From Selenomonadales bacterium (GTDB lineage Bacteria > Bacillota > UBA994), in the NCBI GenBank assembly GCA_018335585.1, contig JAGXRZ010000023.1, positions 38,301 through 102,300 on the forward strand: DNA of 64,000 nucleotides. The letters run 5' to 3'. Both the position numbers and the translations under genes were made by a program. A model generated the notes under the pieces. The model saw only the letters and a list, made by a program, of their open reading frames with translations, ran no database searches and was not told the origin of the DNA. Within the stretch, counting starts at the first letter, position 1, and each line of letters opens with the position of its first letter. Positions 44,117 through 52,768 of the stretch are shown one piece after another.

Positions 44117-45457
44117 ATGGCCGAGCCAAGAACCCCGCCTTATCACCTAGAGGCCGAGCAGTCTGTTTTAGGCGCCATTTTCCTTGACCCGGACGCGATT
44201 ATTTCGCTTGCGATTACGCTGCAGCCCGCGCACTTTTACCGCGAGGCGAACCGCGCAACTTTTCAGGTCATGCTTGACCTCTACATGGAGAATGTCCCCA
44301 TAGACCTAATCACTGTCGCGGACAGACTCAACAAGGCCGGCAAGCTTGAAGACTGCGGCGGCCTTAACTACCTTACCGGGCTCCTAGAGGCTACGCCCGT
44401 CGTCAGCAACGCGCCGTCCTATGCTAAGATTATCCACGAGAAGTACCTCCTGCGGCAGCTGATTACCGCCGGAAACGAGATAGCAGCTTCTGCTCTTGGC
44501 GGTGCAAGCGAGACTACGGCGCTCCTAGATGCGGCTGAGCAGCGCATCTTTAAGCTAGCGCAGCAGCGAGACTCGCGCGACTTCACTCCTCTCGTGAGCA
44601 TCCTGCATGACGTATATGACCAAATCAACGTCAATCGGTCGCCCGGCGGGGCCGTAAATGGAGTGCCGTCCGGCTACAAAGACCTCGACCGCATTACGCA
44701 CGGCTTCCAAAAAGGCGACCTGGTTATCCTGGCGGCGCGCCCGTCCGTCGGTAAGACTGCGCTCGCGCTGAACATGTCGCTAAATGCCTCCATGCGCCAC
44801 AAAGTACCTATCGCCTTCTTTAGCTTAGAAATGCCCAAAGAGCAATTAGCCATCCGCATGTTATGCGCGGAAAGCGAAGTGCGCTCCGAAGCTGTGCGCA
44901 ACGGCACCCTCGGGGAAAAGGATTGGGAGCGGATTGCGACAGGCTTTCGCGAGCTAAACAATGCCAAGATCTTTATCGATGACACCCCTGCCCTCTCCGT
45001 AATGGAAATGCGCAGCAAAGCGCGGCGACTCAAGTTAAACGAAGAAATCGGGCTGATTATTGTCGACTATCTGCAACTCCTGCGGTACCCGCAGCGCTTT
45101 GAAAACCGACAGCAGGAAGTCGCTGAGATTACGCGCACGCTAAAAGCGCTAGCGCGCGAGCTAGAAGTGCCGGTTATGGCTTTAGCTCAGCTTAGCCGTG
45201 CCTCAGAGCAGCGCAGCGACCGTCGCCCAAATCTCTCCGACTTGCGCGAATCAGGCGAAATCGAGCAAGCCGCCGACCTCGTCATGTTTCTTTACCGCGA
45301 GGACTACCAAAAGCACGATTTGCCGCCCGGCGCAGCTGACGGTTCCGGCCCCATCGAAGTAATCTTAGGCAAACATCGCAATGGCCCGACAGGCCAGGTG
45401 CCGCTTACCTTTCGCAAGGATTTTGGCCGTTTTGAAAGCGCGGCGCCAAATTTATAG
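44117..45457 (+). CDS. dnaB: Replicative DNA helicase DnaB (DnaC in Bacillus)
   Basis: A hexameric RecA-fold helicase of 446 residues. The N-terminal helical domain begins RTPPYHLEAEQSVLGAIFLDP and ends near 150. A linker leads to Walker A LAARPSVGKTALALNM near residue 210-226. FFSLEMPKEQLAIRML, the Walker B region EIGLIIVDYLQLL and the loop motif RESGEIEQAADLVMFLYRE follow. The KHRNGPTG and F-rich end are typical. It is co-transcribed with rplI, as in many Bacillota, and a tRNA cluster with its own promoter follows. Confidence 0.97.
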   Translation: MAEPRTPPYHLEAEQSVLGAIFLDPDAIISLAITLQPAHFYREANRATFQVMLDLYMENVPIDLITVADRLNKAGKLEDCGGLNYLTGLLEATPVVSNAPSYAKIIHEKYLLRQLITAGNEIAASALGGASETTALLDAAEQRIFKLAQQRDSRDFTPLVSILHDVYDQINVNRSPGGAVNGVPSGYKDLDRITHGFQKGDLVILAARPSVGKTALALNMSLNASMRHKVPIAFFSLEMPKEQLAIRMLCAESEVRSEAVRNGTLGEKDWERIATGFRELNNAKIFIDDTPALSVMEMRSKARRLKLNEEIGLIIVDYLQLLRYPQRFENRQQEVAEITRTLKALARELEVPVMALAQLSRASEQRSDRRPNLSDLRESGEIEQAADLVMFLYREDYQKHDLPPGAADGSGPIEVILGKHRNGPTGQVPLTFRKDFGRFESAAPNL

Positions 45458-45459
45458 CA

Positions 45460-45488
45460 TTGACACATGCGCATGCGTGCTGTAATAT
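45460..45488 (+). promoter_or_regulatory. Promoter of the tRNA-Glu-Asp-Thr cluster
   Basis: A perfect TTGACA (45460-45465) and TAATAT (45483-45488) are 17 bp apart, 15 bp before the first tRNA. Confidence 0.8.
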
Positions 45489-45503
45489 TTATAGATGTCT
45501 GGC

Positions 45504-45579
45504 GGCCCCATAGTGAAGCGGTTTAACACACCAGCCTTTCACGCTGGCGACACGGGTTCGAATCCCGTTGGGGTCACCA
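45504..45579 (+). tRNA. tRNA-Glu (UUC)
   Basis: A 76-base cloverleaf with acceptor GGCCCCA/TGGGGTC, anticodon stem CCAGC/GCTGG around loop CTTTCAC (anticodon TTC) and T loop TTCGAAT. CCA is encoded. Confidence 0.96.
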
Positions 45580-45582
45580 CTC

Positions 45583-45658
45583 GGAGCTGTAGTGTAGCGG
45601 TTAACATGCCGGCCTGTCACGCCGGAGACCGCGGGTTCGATTCCCGTCAGCTCCGCCA
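45583..45658 (+). tRNA. tRNA-Asp (GUC)
   Basis: A 76-base cloverleaf with acceptor GGAGCTG/CAGCTCC and anticodon stem CCGGC/GCCGG around loop CTGTCAC (anticodon GTC). The discriminator is G and CCA is encoded. It is three bases after tRNA-Glu. Confidence 0.96.
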
Positions 45659-45669
45659 TCGAACTTTAA

Positions 45670-45690
45670 CCCAGAAGCGTCGCTTCTGGG
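45670..45690 (+). terminator. Stem-loop between tRNA-Asp and tRNA-Thr
   Basis: CCCAGAAGC and GCTTCTGGG form a perfect 9-bp stem with a three-base loop. TATCTCT follows rather than a T-run. It may be a processing signal or a weak terminator. Confidence 0.6.
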
Positions 45691-45697
45691 TATCTCT

Positions 45698-45772
45698 GCC
45701 GGTGTAGCTCAGTGGTAGAGCAGCTGATTCGTAATCAGCAGGCCGCGGGTTCAAATCCCGCTACCGGCTCCA
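45698..45772 (+). tRNA. tRNA-Thr (CGU)
   Basis: A 75-base cloverleaf with acceptor GCCGGTG/TACCGGC (last pair G-U), anticodon stem GCTGA/TCAGC around loop TTCGTAA (anticodon CGT). Discriminator T and CCA are encoded. Confidence 0.95.
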
Positions 45773-45786
45773 TATGGCGCAAATCG

Positions 45787-45813
45787 TCCTCAGCGGCACC
45801 GCTGAGGATTTTT
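45787..45813 (+). terminator. Terminator of the tRNA cluster
   Basis: TCCTCAGCG and CGCTGAGGA form a 9-bp stem with a four-base loop, followed by five Ts. Confidence 0.92.
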
Positions 45814-45887
45814 CTATTTTTCACCACAGAACTGCGTCTTTTGCGTCAAAGGATTTTTCTTTTGTGCGGCGAATAGAAATATAGTGG

Positions 45888-46004
45888 TTGTCCGTTGTCG
45901 CTTGTCCCTTGTCGCTTGAGCCGCCAGCGCGCAATCATGAATCAGGAATCGTCAAACATGAACTTGGAGGAGTGCTCCGCTGAGCACTGGGCACTAGGCA
46001 CCCT
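45888..46004. repeat. Heptad repeat field before the ankyrin gene
   Basis: TTGTCCG/TTGTCGC words (45888-45922), AATCATG, AATCAGG, AATCGTC, AAACATG (45933-45960), and GCACTGG, GCACTAG, GCACCCT (near 45984-46004). A single arm of the CACCACAG repeat lies before it at 45821. No gene is seen between the tRNA terminator and the ankyrin gene. Confidence 0.87.
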
Positions 46005-46068
46005 ACTCTACTAGGAGCCAGCAGCCCCTCGTCCCCACGAACTACCCAAACAAAAGGAGGAATCAAGC

Positions 46069-46956
46069 ATGCGAAGAAGAGCTGTGCTTGTGTGTCTACT
46101 GCTAGTCGCGATGGTCGCTACTAGTGCATGTGCTCCGCTCGGGCGCTGGGCGTTGTGGCGCAATCGGCTGCCCTTTAGCGCAGAAGCGTTTATGAATGCC
46201 GTGCGTGCGGGCAATCTTGAGCACGTCAAGCTGTACCTTAATGCCGGCATGCGGACGGACACCCATGACGAACACGGTTACACTCCTATCATCGTGGCGG
46301 CTGAAGCCAACCAGGCTGAGCTGGTGGATTACTTCCTTTCACTCGGCGTTCCGGTTGACCAGCGCGGCAAGGATGGCTGGACGGCACTTCACTTAGCGGC
46401 CGTGCACGGCAACTCCGAGATGGTCAAGCGTTTGCTTGAGCGCGGCGCTGACGTTAATGCCAAGCACAACCACGGGTCAACACCGCTCCTGCTCTCAATG
46501 CTAACTGCCAACTTTTACACGGTGGAAGCCTTGCTTGACGGCGGAGCAGACCCTGACATAGCCCTGCCAAACGGCGCTACTCCCTTAATTCTCGCCGCCC
46601 AGGCAGGTGAACTGACGCACGTCAGCGCGGCGGAGCTCCTGCTAAAGCGCAACGCAAACATCGAGGCCCGCATGGAGGGAGGCTTCACCGCCCTCATGAT
46701 CGCCGTGCAAGAAGGTCGCTTTGACATGGCCAGCATGTTGCTTGAGCAAGGCGCAGACCCCAACGCCACGAATGAAGAGGGGGCAACTTCCCTCATCATT
46801 GCCATTCTAAGCGAACAGGTGGCCCTAGCCGGTATTCTCTGCACTTTCGATGCTGACGTAAATGTAACTTTCCAAGGAGTAACGGCGCTCAACTTAGCAA
46901 TGGGACGCGGCATGCATACTATAGGTGAGATCCTAATTAGTCACGGGGCGCGTTAG
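46069..46956 (+). CDS. Secreted ankyrin-repeat protein, possible lipoprotein
   Basis: A 295-residue protein with a signal peptide (RRRAVLVCLLLVAMVATSAC) ending in a cysteine at 21. The lipobox TSAC is weak, so it is either a lipoprotein or released. From about residue 37 it has seven or so ankyrin repeats of about 33 residues, seen in DEHGYTPIIVAAEANQAELV, KDGWTALHLAAVHGNSEMVKRLLERGADVN, NGATPLILAAQAGEL, EGGFTALMIAVQEGRFDMASMLLEQGADPN. It therefore binds other proteins outside the membrane. AAAAGGAGG precedes the ATG. It stands alone between two tRNA loci; partner unknown. Confidence 0.88.
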   Translation: MRRRAVLVCLLLVAMVATSACAPLGRWALWRNRLPFSAEAFMNAVRAGNLEHVKLYLNAGMRTDTHDEHGYTPIIVAAEANQAELVDYFLSLGVPVDQRGKDGWTALHLAAVHGNSEMVKRLLERGADVNAKHNHGSTPLLLSMLTANFYTVEALLDGGADPDIALPNGATPLILAAQAGELTHVSAAELLLKRNANIEARMEGGFTALMIAVQEGRFDMASMLLEQGADPNATNEEGATSLIIAILSEQVALAGILCTFDADVNVTFQGVTALNLAMGRGMHTIGEILISHGAR

Positions 46957-46957
46957 T

Positions 46958-46986
46958 TTGTGCAAGCGAAGCGTCTGTGGTATAAT
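46958..46986 (+). promoter_or_regulatory. Promoter of tRNA-Gly
   Basis: TTGTGC (46958-46963) and a perfect TATAAT (46981-46986) are 17 bp apart. The tRNA starts 15 bases downstream. Confidence 0.88.
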
Positions 46987-47000
46987 CATGTCCGGAGCGG

Positions 47001-47074
47001 GCGGGTGTAGCTCAATGGTAGAGCACCAGCTTCCCAAGCTGGCTACGAGGGTTCGATTCCCTTCACCCGCTCCA
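47001..47074 (+). tRNA. tRNA-Gly (CCC)
   Basis: A 74-base cloverleaf with acceptor GCGGGTG/CACCCGC, anticodon stem CCAGC/GCTGG around loop TTCCCAA (anticodon CCC). Discriminator T and CCA are encoded. Confidence 0.96.
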
Positions 47075-47092
47075 ACGACATAAACACCCACT

Positions 47093-47130
47093 TCGCCGCA
47101 GCAGGAGCCATGCCGACTGCGGCGAGTTTT
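47093..47130 (+). terminator. Terminator after tRNA-Gly
   Basis: TCGCCGCAG and CTGCGGCGA form a perfect 9-bp stem with a 15-base loop, followed by G and four Ts. Confidence 0.85.
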
Positions 47131-47158
47131 GTTCTAAATTATACGAGAGGTGATGAGG

Positions 47159-48484
47159 TTGCAGAGTAAACGCCAGCGCAAGCAGATAGCGATCTGCCTT
47201 GCTCTTACGTTGTGTACTCTGATGGTTGTAGGGTCGTGGGCATTTGCGGCCTGGGAAGTGAGCCTAGATGGCGTAGCTTTAGGCGTAGTTAGAGACAAAC
47301 AAGCGATAATTAGCCGCCTAGACGCGCGTGCGCTAGAACTGCGGCAGGAGACTGGCACAGATGTAGGCCTCGCCAGCCAAGTAGATTACAGGTTGCGCTT
47401 CACGCTTTCCCGCTCCACTACCGATGAGTTGTGGCAACAACTCGAACCTTTAGTCGAGTTTGGACTAAAGGCCGCGGTAATTAACGTAAATGGCCAAGAA
47501 GTAGCGGCCCTAGCCTCGCGCGAAGAGGCCGAGGCCTTGCTCTCGGCGGTGAAGAGTCGCTTCGTTAAGCCCGACAGCAACCGAGCCGTCGAAGCGGTGC
47601 GGTTTCGGCAAGAAGTAAGTATCAGCGAAGCATATCGTAAACTCGACAACCTAGTCGACCAAGAGGCCGGCATGAACGTGCTGCTGTTTGGGCGCGAGCG
47701 GCGCCTTACGCACACGGTGTCGCGCGGGGAGTCGTTTTGGAGCATAGCGCGCCTGCATAACCTGCGCACGAGCGTGCTGCAGGCAGCTAATCCTGCCGTC
47801 GTGCCGGAGCGCCTGCGTATCGGTACCGCCCTTAACCTTGTAGTAGCAGAGCCTTTTCTACAAGTCGAGGTAGTAGAAAAGATCACATATAACAGGGCAG
47901 TCCCCTTTCAAACTACACAAGTCACAGACAACACCTTGTGGAGCTGGGAGCGTCGCATCCGCACGTCCGGCCGCAGCGGCACGCAACAACTTACCGCTCG
48001 CGTCACCACAGTCAACGGCGCCGAAGAAAGCCGCGAGATTCTTTCCACGGTAGTCCTCTCTGCCCCGACCACACAAGTCGTGGCACGCGGAACAAAAAGC
48101 GCTCCCACTCTAAGCACCGGAGCCTTCCGTTGGCCGACTACGGGCCGCATAACTTCCCCGTTTGGCCCGCGTTGGGATGGCTTCCACGCTGGCGTGGACA
48201 TAGGTGCGCCGCCAGGAACCCCTATCACCGCCGCCGACAGCGGCATCGTGTCCTTTGCAGGTTGGAACGGTGGTTACGGCATGATGGTACGCATCGAGCA
48301 CGGCAATGGCTTTGCCACGCTTTATGCCCATGCTTCGCGAATACTGGTGACAGAGAATGAGCAAGTCGAGAAAGGCCAAACCATAGCCCTCGTCGGCAAC
48401 ACAGGCCGGAGTTTTGGCCCGCATCTGCACTTTGAGATAATCTCTAACGGGCGGCCGCTAGATCCCCTAAGGTTCTTCCGTTAG
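47159..48484 (+). CDS. Secreted LysM-G5-M23 murein peptidase
   Basis: A wall-associated peptidase of about 441 residues. It has an N-terminal membrane segment or signal (IAICLALTLCTLMVVGSWAFAAWEV), a region of about 140 residues without clear family, a LysM domain (THTVSRGESFWSIARLHNLRTSVLQAANP) and a G5 domain (EVVEKITYNRAVPFQTTQ). A C-terminal M23 domain carries zinc motifs HAGVDIG, YAHASR and PHLHFE. All metal ligands are present. I choose the TTG at 47159 because GAGGTGAT, an eight-base Shine-Dalgarno match, ends at the right distance; GTG 47150 or ATG 47153 overlap that site. walRK follows, a regulator of such enzymes. Confidence 0.92.
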   Translation: MQSKRQRKQIAICLALTLCTLMVVGSWAFAAWEVSLDGVALGVVRDKQAIISRLDARALELRQETGTDVGLASQVDYRLRFTLSRSTTDELWQQLEPLVEFGLKAAVINVNGQEVAALASREEAEALLSAVKSRFVKPDSNRAVEAVRFRQEVSISEAYRKLDNLVDQEAGMNVLLFGRERRLTHTVSRGESFWSIARLHNLRTSVLQAANPAVVPERLRIGTALNLVVAEPFLQVEVVEKITYNRAVPFQTTQVTDNTLWSWERRIRTSGRSGTQQLTARVTTVNGAEESREILSTVVLSAPTTQVVARGTKSAPTLSTGAFRWPTTGRITSPFGPRWDGFHAGVDIGAPPGTPITAADSGIVSFAGWNGGYGMMVRIEHGNGFATLYAHASRILVTENEQVEKGQTIALVGNTGRSFGPHLHFEIISNGRPLDPLRFFR

Positions 48485-48578
48485 CACGAAATTTAAGGCA
48501 CAACTAAGCACAACTAAAAGGAAACGTCACCTACAGCAGCGAATAGATTATGTAAAGACGTAACATGGGGGTGGGGGC

Positions 48579-49280
48579 GTGAATCCCAAAATCCTCGTAG
48601 TAGAAGACGAAAAACCTATTGCCGAGATTATTAAGTTTAACCTCGAAAAAGAGAAATACAGCGTAAGTCTGGCCTATAACGGCCAAGATGCCCTAGACAT
48701 GGCTATTCGCAATCTGCCTGACCTAATCATCCTTGACGTCATGTTGCCTAAGCTCGATGGTTTTCAGGTCTGCAGAGAGCTCAGGCGTACAACCAACACC
48801 CCAATCCTGATGCTGACCGCAAAAGGAGCAGAGAGCGACAAAGTGAAGGGACTTGCCCTCGGCGCGGACGATTACATCACCAAGCCCTTTAGCCCGCGTG
48901 AACTTGTAGCCCGCGTCAAGGCACACCTAAGGCGCAGCAACATCATCTCCGCGGCAGAAGAACGCGAGGCCTCTGCCCTAGTTGCCGACGGCCTCGTCAT
49001 CGACCTCATCAAGTACGAGGTGCGTAAGGGCGACACTCCCATCGATCTTACGGTGCGCGAGTTTGAGCTCCTTAAGTATTTAGCCCTGCATCGCGGTCGC
49101 GTCTTTGACAGAGAACACCTACTAAAAGAAGTATGGGGTTACGACTACTTCGGCGACGGTCGCACCGTAGACGTAACTATTCGGCGGCTGCGCGAAAAAA
49201 TCGAAGACGACCCCATTGCGGCTAACGCCAAGTATGTCCTCACCCGTCGCGGTGTCGGATACTACTTCCGCGAGGCCTAG
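48579..49280 (+). CDS. walR: Two-component response regulator WalR (YycF)
   Basis: An OmpR-type transcription factor of 233 residues that controls wall hydrolases in low-GC Gram-positives. The receiver domain has the acidic pair in VVEDEKP, phosphorylatable Asp53 in LDVMLPKLDG, Thr in MLTAKG and Lys in YITKPFSP. The C-terminal winged helix includes LTVREFELLKYLALHRGRVFDREHLLKEVWGYDYFGDGRTVDVTIRRLREKIE, matching WalR closely. The start is a GTG. walK follows at once, and yycH and yycI come next, which confirms the Wal system. Confidence 0.95.
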   Translation: MNPKILVVEDEKPIAEIIKFNLEKEKYSVSLAYNGQDALDMAIRNLPDLIILDVMLPKLDGFQVCRELRRTTNTPILMLTAKGAESDKVKGLALGADDYITKPFSPRELVARVKAHLRRSNIISAAEEREASALVADGLVIDLIKYEVRKGDTPIDLTVREFELLKYLALHRGRVFDREHLLKEVWGYDYFGDGRTVDVTIRRLREKIEDDPIAANAKYVLTRRGVGYYFREA

Positions 49281-49281
49281 C

Positions 49282-51099
49282 ATGTTTCAGAGCATAAAGT
49301 GGAGGCTAATGCTCCTCTACATATTGCTAATCGTCGTAGCCATGCAGTTCGTGAGCTTCTTTCTCGTGCGCAACATCGAGGCCTTTTATTTGGAGCGGGC
49401 CCGCACGGAGCTGCGCACGCGTGGCGCACACGTGGTACGCGTTTTAGAGATTGAAATGCGGCGCGGCCCCTACAGCCGCGACCTAGCTGAGACGCTGCTA
49501 AGCAACCTGCGCGCCCGGCAAGAAGACGCCATTATCTTGCTGGTGAGCCCCGCCGGGCAGGTCGCGGCAACGTCACTTAACCCTACGGCAGAGAGGCTGC
49601 GGGGTTTATTTGTGCAGAGTCCGGACTATCCCGCGATTGTCGAGTTCTTTGCCAGCAACGAGCCGCAGGAAGCGCGTTGGGAAGACCACACCGGGCGGCG
49701 TTTCTATACCTTAGCCCTCCCCCTTGCCGGCATTCTCACACAAGGCCAGGCGCGCGATGACGTAGCTTTAGTCTATGTGCGTGAGCCGCTCGATGAAACC
49801 TACAGCATTTTGCGCGAAGTGCAGGAAAGGCTACTTAATGCTACCTTGCTGGCGATTGGCGTGACTTTGCTGCTTGGTACTTTTGCCGCCCAAACCATCA
49901 CGCGGCCGCTGCAGGAAGTCACCAGTAAAGCCGCGCGCCTGGCCGCCGGACACTTCGATATGGAGGTAACCGTCAAATCCGGCGACGAAATAGGCAAGTT
50001 AGCCGAAGTCTTTAACTATCTCACCGCCGAGCTGCGCAAAACCATGACCGAGCTCAACAACGACAAAAGCAAACTAGAAGCCATTCTTACCCAGATGACC
50101 AACGGGGTAATTGCGGTTGACACGCAGGGGCAGATTATCCACGCCAACATTCGCGCGCGCGATATGCTTGGCATCACCCCGGATACTTCATCCGACGCTA
50201 TTCTTGAAGTCCTGAACCTTGGAGATTTAGCACGATTGCTCAGGGGCAGCGGGCCCAAGGTTGCCGAGACAGAGCTCAGGTCGCCATATGCAATTGCCGT
50301 GCGCGCCTATGCCGCCCCTTTCCATTCCGCCGACGGCGAGGTTTCGGGGGGGATTATTGTGCTGCAGGATATTACCGAGGAGGCGAGGCTTGAGCAGATG
50401 CGGCGCGAGTTTGTCGCTAACGTCTCGCACGAGCTTAAGACCCCGCTTACAACCATTAAGGGCTATGCGGAAACACTGCTAAGCGGCGCCTTAGACACCA
50501 AAGATGTTGCCGTTAGCTTCCTCTCCACCATTTCCGAAGAGGCAGACCGCATGGACAGGCTGATTAAAGACTTGCTGACGCTTTCCGCGCTTGATTTTCA
50601 GCAGGCTCGCCTCACCCTGCGCCCCACCCTGCTTGATGAGCTTATCCTAGACGTCGCCGACAAGCTCGCTTTCTCAGCGCAAAAGCGCAATCTCAGGTTC
50701 CGTACGGATTTTCCGGAAGAAGTACCCATGGTTCTAGCCAACGCCGATAAAATAGAACAGGTGCTCGTCAACATCATGTCTAACGCTATCAAGTACACCC
50801 ACGAGAGCAGTGACATCTCTGTTTCCGTTAAGGCTGCAGGCGAGATGGTGCGTGTGGGCATCAGAGACCAAGGCCCGGGCATTCCTGAGGAAGACCAGCC
50901 CCGCATCTTTGAGCGCTTCTATCGCGTAGACAAGGCGCGCGCCAGAGAACTAGGCGGCACCGGACTTGGGCTGGCGATTGCCAAGCAGATAGTCGAAGCA
51001 CACGGCGGGTGGATTGGCTTAGAGAGCACGCCCGGCCAAGGCACGGAGATATACTTCTTTCTGCCGCGTCATACGCCACAGAGCGGGCAGGTGTCATAA
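49282..51099 (+). CDS. walK: Sensor histidine kinase WalK (YycG)
   Basis: The membrane kinase partner of WalR, 605 residues from the ATG at 49282. Membrane helices lie at about 7-29 and 184-204 and enclose an extracellular sensing domain. A HAMP domain, a PAS domain (LTQMTNGVIAVDTQGQIIHAN, about 268-370), the dimerisation helix with phospho-acceptor His383 (NVSHELKTPLTT) and the ATP-binding domain (NIMSNAIKYTHE, RDQGPGIPEED, GTGLGLAI) follow. This is the complete WalK layout. It should sense lipid II or wall status. Confidence 0.95.
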   Translation: MFQSIKWRLMLLYILLIVVAMQFVSFFLVRNIEAFYLERARTELRTRGAHVVRVLEIEMRRGPYSRDLAETLLSNLRARQEDAIILLVSPAGQVAATSLNPTAERLRGLFVQSPDYPAIVEFFASNEPQEARWEDHTGRRFYTLALPLAGILTQGQARDDVALVYVREPLDETYSILREVQERLLNATLLAIGVTLLLGTFAAQTITRPLQEVTSKAARLAAGHFDMEVTVKSGDEIGKLAEVFNYLTAELRKTMTELNNDKSKLEAILTQMTNGVIAVDTQGQIIHANIRARDMLGITPDTSSDAILEVLNLGDLARLLRGSGPKVAETELRSPYAIAVRAYAAPFHSADGEVSGGIIVLQDITEEARLEQMRREFVANVSHELKTPLTTIKGYAETLLSGALDTKDVAVSFLSTISEEADRMDRLIKDLLTLSALDFQQARLTLRPTLLDELILDVADKLAFSAQKRNLRFRTDFPEEVPMVLANADKIEQVLVNIMSNAIKYTHESSDISVSVKAAGEMVRVGIRDQGPGIPEEDQPRIFERFYRVDKARARELGGTGLGLAIAKQIVEAHGGWIGLESTPGQGTEIYFFLPRHTPQSGQVS

Positions 51100-51102
51100 T
51101 CT

Positions 51103-52749
51103 ATGAAGGAGACCTTTAAATCGCTGCTGTTAGGCGTGCTGGTAGTCGCGAGTATCGCCATGAGCAGTGAGGTGTGGCTAGGCCTCTACCATGTACCTCC
51201 TCCACCCCCCGCACGCGAGAGCGTCACCCCGCCACCGCTCGCGGCAGTGGTGGCACCTGTAGCCATCTACGCTCATGCCTCTCCCCACGCGCGCACCTTT
51301 AGCCCCGGCGACCCGGTTTTTGACGCTACGTGGGAGCATTTGCGCCGCCTGCTCAGCCCGACGGCGACCCCTGCGGTGCGTGCCGGCACACAAAGCGAAT
51401 GGGAGCGGGCGCTTCGCGCCGGTAGCCTCGAATACAAGCTTAGCGGCCCCATCGAGCTGGCTTTGCTGCTTGAAGCGCTAGGCATACAGCAAAAGAGCGA
51501 CTCACCTGCGCAAAAAGTAGACCGCATTATGCTAAGCAGACAGAGCAACCACGTTCACCTCTTAGATACGGGTAGCTCTCGCTTCTATGTCTGGGAGAAC
51601 GTGCCCCCGGCGGCCCCCGAAACAGTAGTGCGCGAGGAAGTGTCGCGGCAGCTAGAATGGGTGGCGGCACAGCAGGCCGGTCAAAAATTACGCCAGCTCA
51701 GCTCCCCTTGGCGTGCGCGCGCCGCACCTTGGGTTTACGTGCCGGATAGCCCCGGCGTATGGCCGCAGCTCCTCGTTAGCCACGAAAGACAGGCGAGCCT
51801 AGCTCTGGCCAACAGCTTTTTTACCGACATTGCACTGGTGCGGCGCGTCGGCGAGCGCGACGGTCGCGTCTCACTTACCGACGGCGTGCGGCACGTCTAC
51901 CTGCACGCCGATGGCACCGTGCAGTATGTAGCGACAAGTTGGTTTGTGCCGAAGGCAGATATCGCTGCAGAAGCCAAGCATGCGCTTACCCGCGGCCTAA
52001 GCTTTGTGGCGCAACACGGCGGCTTTACCGAACACGTGCGTTTGCGCGCGTCGATGATTGAGCCCGCCAGAGGCGACGCCGTCGCGCAGATGCAGTTTGA
52101 GTTTCGCCCCTATGCTAGGCTGACGGTAGGGGGAATTGCGAAGTTTGTTCCCATCGTGTCGTGGGGGCCACAGCTCATTGTCGCCGTGAACGAGCGCGAG
52201 GTCGCCTACTATTACCGCTCTCTTTACAGCCCCATCACGGATGGCGCTTCGCCGACGAGGGTTATTAGTGCCGAGAGTGCGCTGCGGGCGCTTGCGCAGA
52301 GCCTGTCGCCCGGGCGCCTCATTACTGCTATGTACTTAGGGTTTTACCAGCGCGAGATCGACCACGTGACCGAGTTCCTCTACCCCGTCTGGGTAGTAGA
52401 GCAAGGCGAAGAACGGTTTTTAGTCAATGCTTTCACTGCCGATGTTATTGCCGGTCCCTCTGCCCAGATAACGCTGATTAATTCCACCGACAGCCAGGCA
52501 ACCTGGGATATCGGCGTGCCTCACGCGCTCAGCCAGTACGCGGAATTTAGGCTAGAGTACCGTCGCGACGGCCAGGTCGTCCACCGCGACCAATGGCTAA
52601 GTCCCGGCGGCCCTAGCTACTCCATGACGCGCACAACGAGCGGCTTAAGCCCTGCCACTTCGTACACCGTATACTTCTTTGCGCGGCGCGGTGACGATTG
52701 GCGCATTGTTGACGGCACCGGGCGGCGCCTAACTACTAAGCCGAGATAA
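51103..52749 (+). CDS. yycH: WalK regulator YycH
   Basis: A membrane-anchored protein that, with YycI, restrains or tunes WalK. It has one N-terminal helix (KSLLLGVLVVASIAMSSEVWLGLY), a Pro-rich linker and a large extracellular region, 548 residues in all, about 90 longer than the Bacillus protein. Matches to YycH are the N-terminus and the ordered beta-rich halves (NHVHLLDTGSSRFYVWENV; FLVNAFTADVIAG). The C-terminal part (LEYRRDGQVVHRDQWLSPGG and later) looks like a fibronectin-type extension and may be the extra length. It lies three bases after walK. Confidence 0.85.
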   Translation: MKETFKSLLLGVLVVASIAMSSEVWLGLYHVPPPPPARESVTPPPLAAVVAPVAIYAHASPHARTFSPGDPVFDATWEHLRRLLSPTATPAVRAGTQSEWERALRAGSLEYKLSGPIELALLLEALGIQQKSDSPAQKVDRIMLSRQSNHVHLLDTGSSRFYVWENVPPAAPETVVREEVSRQLEWVAAQQAGQKLRQLSSPWRARAAPWVYVPDSPGVWPQLLVSHERQASLALANSFFTDIALVRRVGERDGRVSLTDGVRHVYLHADGTVQYVATSWFVPKADIAAEAKHALTRGLSFVAQHGGFTEHVRLRASMIEPARGDAVAQMQFEFRPYARLTVGGIAKFVPIVSWGPQLIVAVNEREVAYYYRSLYSPITDGASPTRVISAESALRALAQSLSPGRLITAMYLGFYQREIDHVTEFLYPVWVVEQGEERFLVNAFTADVIAGPSAQITLINSTDSQATWDIGVPHALSQYAEFRLEYRRDGQVVHRDQWLSPGGPSYSMTRTTSGLSPATSYTVYFFARRGDDWRIVDGTGRRLTTKPR

Positions 52750-52768
52750 GGAAGGGAGGGCGAAAGGC

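Noticed and set aside
45495..45707. Small protein gene
   Set aside because: The frame runs through the tRNA-Glu and tRNA-Asp genes, which fold perfectly.
48481..48578. WalR binding site before walR
   Set aside because: Only one TGTAAA half-site and a duplicated GCACAACTAA are seen; the required second half-site at 5-bp spacing is missing.
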